From Candidatus Omnitrophota bacterium (GTDB lineage: Bacteria; Omnitrophota; Omnitrophia; Omnitrophales; Danuiimicrobiaceae): 6,743 nucleotides of DNA. Both the position numbers and the translations under genes were made by a program. Where the stretch lies: assembly GCA_016206945.1 (NCBI GenBank), contig JACQQP010000116.1, positions 1-6,743 on the forward strand, written 5' to 3'. Below the pieces are notes generated by a model, which had not been told where the DNA came from, made no database searches, and saw nothing but the letters and a program-made list of their open reading frames with translations. Below, in pieces: positions 4,971 through 6,743 of the stretch. Each line of letters begins with the position of its first letter. Position 1 is the stretch's first letter.

Positions 4971-6490
4971 GCGTATCGTCTAAGTTTTTTAAGTCCCTTA
5001 CGAATCGCTTGCCCTCCTTTTTGAAGCAGGGCAGGTTCTCTGTCCCGGTAAAGCGCCCCGATTTTCATTCCGAAGGATTTTTAAGCCTCGATCTCGGTCA
5101 GGAAGAACTTAGGCTGGCACTGATCATGCCAAAGCTTCCCAGCGGAAGGCAAGTGACTCAACTTTTAAGTTTTAGTGCACGAGGTGTTTCGGAAGAGGAA
5201 TTGGTTTCAAAACTTCAGACGTTTTTGGTTGATCTGAAGCCGAAACATACCCGCCTACTTGGGACGGTTGCCTCGCATTCGGTGGTCACCCGCAATATTG
5301 AGATTCCTTCCCGCGATCCAAATGAGATCTGGGAAATTGTAAGTCTTCAGGCCACTCGACACACGCCCTATGCTCGAAATGAAATCGTTGTTGATTATCT
5401 GAATTTAGGTGTTTTTAAAAGCGTATACACGAAGATCTTATTGATCATTGTACCGCGTACCGTTGTGATGCGCTTTTATGAGATCGCGCTGAAATTAAAT
5501 GTGAAAGTAGAAAAAATATTCTTTGCTCCAGAAATCATCGCGCGGAACGCCTCGAAACGTGTGGAAGTAGCGAGTGAGAAATTGCCCGTGTGTGTCGTTC
5601 AGGTGGATACATCGGTTTCAGAATTTATCGTTATGTCTCGGGATATGCTCCTTTTCGTCCGAAGCATCCCGGTTGGGGCCCAGCATTTCGCGGTTGCCAA
5701 GGAAGGTTATTTGATTCGGTTTGTTGAAGAGTTAAGAAAATCCTTGGAAGCCTATCAAAGTGAAAATATTGATCAAAATCCTTCGGTTCTTTTCCTGAGC
5801 GGCGCCACTCAGAACTTAGAAGACTTGGGTCAAATGGTTGAAGAGGGTCTTAAGCTTTCCGTAAAATATCTTTTCGATATCGAACAAATCCCGATGCATC
5901 AGGAGTTGAAGGACAAATATTCGAGTCAAAATGTATCTTTTTTACAGGTGGCCGCTCCCGCTCTTTTATTTGATGAATTGACGGTCGATTTAGTACCTGA
6001 AGAAAACAAGCTTAAGAAATCAGTGGAAGAGCGCTCTAGAGAAATTGTTAAAACCGGTTTTTTGACGATGGCGTTTTTGGGCGTCTTATGCGTTTTTCTT
6101 CTCAGCTATTTGTATTTTAGAACGGCACGTCTGAGCGAACTGCGCGACCGGTATGATCCCATTAAGAAAGAGACTCAAGCACTCGAGGAGGCTTATGGGC
6201 ATGTTCAGGCGGTGAAGACTCATTTGGCAAACCGCGGCGTTGCGATTGAAAGGCTTGCCGAGTTATCGAGTTTGGTGTCTCTTGATATGTATTTAACAGA
6301 AGTTAAGTTTGATATCGACGGCAAGTTCTCGGTCAAAGGCAGGTCGTTCAAGAAACCTTCCATTTTTTCGTTCGTGGACAAGATGGAGAGTTCGGATCTG
6401 TTCCAGAATGTACGAACGAAGTACATTACGGGGCAAGTGGAAGACGGAAAAGAGTTTGCGGATTTCGAAGTGAGCGCTTCCCTTGAGTAA
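4967..6490 (+). CDS. gspL: GspL-like assembly protein: PilM-type actin-like domain fused to a PilN-type membrane domain
   Basis: GspL bridges the cytoplasmic ATPase GspE and the inner-membrane platform. This 507-residue protein has a basic N-terminal extension (1-35), then an actin-like PilM/GspL cytoplasmic domain at about 37-340. FLSLDLGQEELRLAL (38-52) matches the phosphate-1 strand pattern, IEIPSRDPNEIWEIVSLQA (111-129) is PilM-like, and VQVDTSVSEFIV (211-222) with FLSGATQNL (276-284) are the later strand motifs. VDLVPEENK (340-348) resembles the start of PilN proteins (INLLPEE type). One membrane helix (about 364-384) and a helical stretch (385-435) follow. The small C-terminal domain (LTEVKFDIDGKFSVKGRSF, 443-461, then SSDLFQNV, 475-482) is PilN-like. 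Operon position after gspK is that of gspL. A PilM-PilN fusion is an equally valid name. Residues 57-63 (LPSGRQV) look like a small insertion. Confidence 0.88.
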   Translation: MSVSSKFFKSLTNRLPSFLKQGRFSVPVKRPDFHSEGFLSLDLGQEELRLALIMPKLPSGRQVTQLLSFSARGVSEEELVSKLQTFLVDLKPKHTRLLGTVASHSVVTRNIEIPSRDPNEIWEIVSLQATRHTPYARNEIVVDYLNLGVFKSVYTKILLIIVPRTVVMRFYEIALKLNVKVEKIFFAPEIIARNASKRVEVASEKLPVCVVQVDTSVSEFIVMSRDMLLFVRSIPVGAQHFAVAKEGYLIRFVEELRKSLEAYQSENIDQNPSVLFLSGATQNLEDLGQMVEEGLKLSVKYLFDIEQIPMHQELKDKYSSQNVSFLQVAAPALLFDELTVDLVPEENKLKKSVEERSREIVKTGFLTMAFLGVLCVFLLSYLYFRTARLSELRDRYDPIKKETQALEEAYGHVQAVKTHLANRGVAIERLAELSSLVSLDMYLTEVKFDIDGKFSVKGRSFKKPSIFSFVDKMESSDLFQNVRTKYITGQVEDGKEFADFEVSASLE

Positions 6491-6541
6491 ACGTAAGAGC
6501 ACCTAACAAAAGTACCCCATGATCGCGACGCGTGAGATTTT

Positions 6542-6617
6542 GACACCAGACCAGGAACGAGAAGGAAGGCGTATGGGAAGCCCAATACGCCGACGACGAG
6601 TGACGCCGTCTGGGGTC
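6542..6617. repeat. Palindromic unit A in the region after gspL
   Basis: The outer arms GACACCAGAC (6542-6551) and GTCTGGGGTC (6608-6617) pair with one mismatch. The inner hairpin pairs GGCGTAT (6568-6574) with ATACGCC (6585-6591), extended by GGG and CCC in the loop. About 16 bases separate outer from inner stem on each side. No open reading frame here has pilin, Gsp or other recognisable character. Confidence 0.75.
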
Positions 6618-6651
6618 ATAAATCGCCGCGTCCCGAAGGGTTTGAGCAAAC

Positions 6652-6732
6652 ATAGGCCATCTCGTGCGTTCTCGCTCCTCGGCGTATCTTCTACCGATAC
6701 GCCGTCGTCGCTCGGCCTTCGATCTGGCCTAT
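6652..6732. repeat. Palindromic unit B in the region after gspL
   Basis: The outer arms ATAGGCCA (6652-6659) and TGGCCTAT (6725-6732) pair perfectly. The inner hairpin pairs GGCGTATC (6681-6688) with GATACGCC (6696-6703) perfectly. The layout matches unit A: the same GGCGTAT/ATACGCC apex, similar arm spacing and a GACGAC/GTCGTC flank, with B best aligned to A in reverse orientation. The outer stems differ in sequence but both remain paired. The unit is followed by TTTTT at 6732-6736, so a role in transcript end formation is possible but not shown. Confidence 0.75.
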
Positions 6733-6743
6733 TTTTGCCAGCA

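Noticed and set aside
6220..6653. Minus-strand open frames across the end of gspL and the downstream palindromes.
   Set aside because: They are antisense to gspL or read through the repeat units, and their translations carry no domain character.
6652..6736. Intrinsic terminator formed by unit B and the TTTTT after it.
   Set aside because: The stem is long and interrupted, the T-run is short, and about 160 bases separate gspL from it. The repeat explanation accounts for the structure, so termination is left only as a possibility.

Overview
The window is most of a type II secretion (T2SS) pseudopilus and inner-membrane platform operon from a Gram-negative-type bacterium. All seven genes are on the + strand: gspF, a secreted zinc-peptidase gene, gspG, gspI, gspJ, gspK and a gspL-like gene. 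The operon type implies a double-membrane cell. I cannot name the species. The palindromic repeats, the PilM/PilN-style gspL and the peptidase gene inside the operon would fit an uncultured lineage such as Omnitrophota or another deep-branching phylum, but this is a low-confidence guess.

Layout. Positions 1-88 are an intergenic palindromic repeat with two G/C-rich hairpins. GspF (125-1369) is the polytopic platform protein. A predicted exported gluzincin with an HEITH motif follows at 1391-2188. Four pseudopilins come next: GspG (major, 2155-2592), GspI (2570-2980), GspJ (2999-3877) and GspK (3819 or 3870 to 4970). The last gene, 4967-6490, encodes an actin-like PilM-type domain fused to a membrane-anchored PilN-type domain, i.e. 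a GspL equivalent. The tail (6491-6743) has no credible gene but holds two tandem palindromic units with the same architecture.

The genes overlap or nearly touch: 34 bp peptidase/gspG, 23 bp gspG/gspI, 8 or 59 bp gspJ/gspK and 4 bp gspK/gspL. This indicates one polycistronic unit with translational coupling. GspI, GspJ and GspK are expected to form the pseudopilus tip on a GspG shaft, with GspF and GspL linking it to the cytoplasmic ATPase. The genes for the ATPase (gspE), secretin (gspD), gspC, gspM, prepilin peptidase and gspH are not in the window.

The most notable observation is a roughly 213-227 bp palindromic element with 27-bp terminal inverted repeats lying inside gspJ, in frame, upstream of the prepilin cleavage site. 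It expands the leader peptide by exactly 73 codons, and removing it restores a normal-looking 18-residue prepilin leader. Because the leader is cleaved off, the insertion may be nearly neutral for the mature protein.
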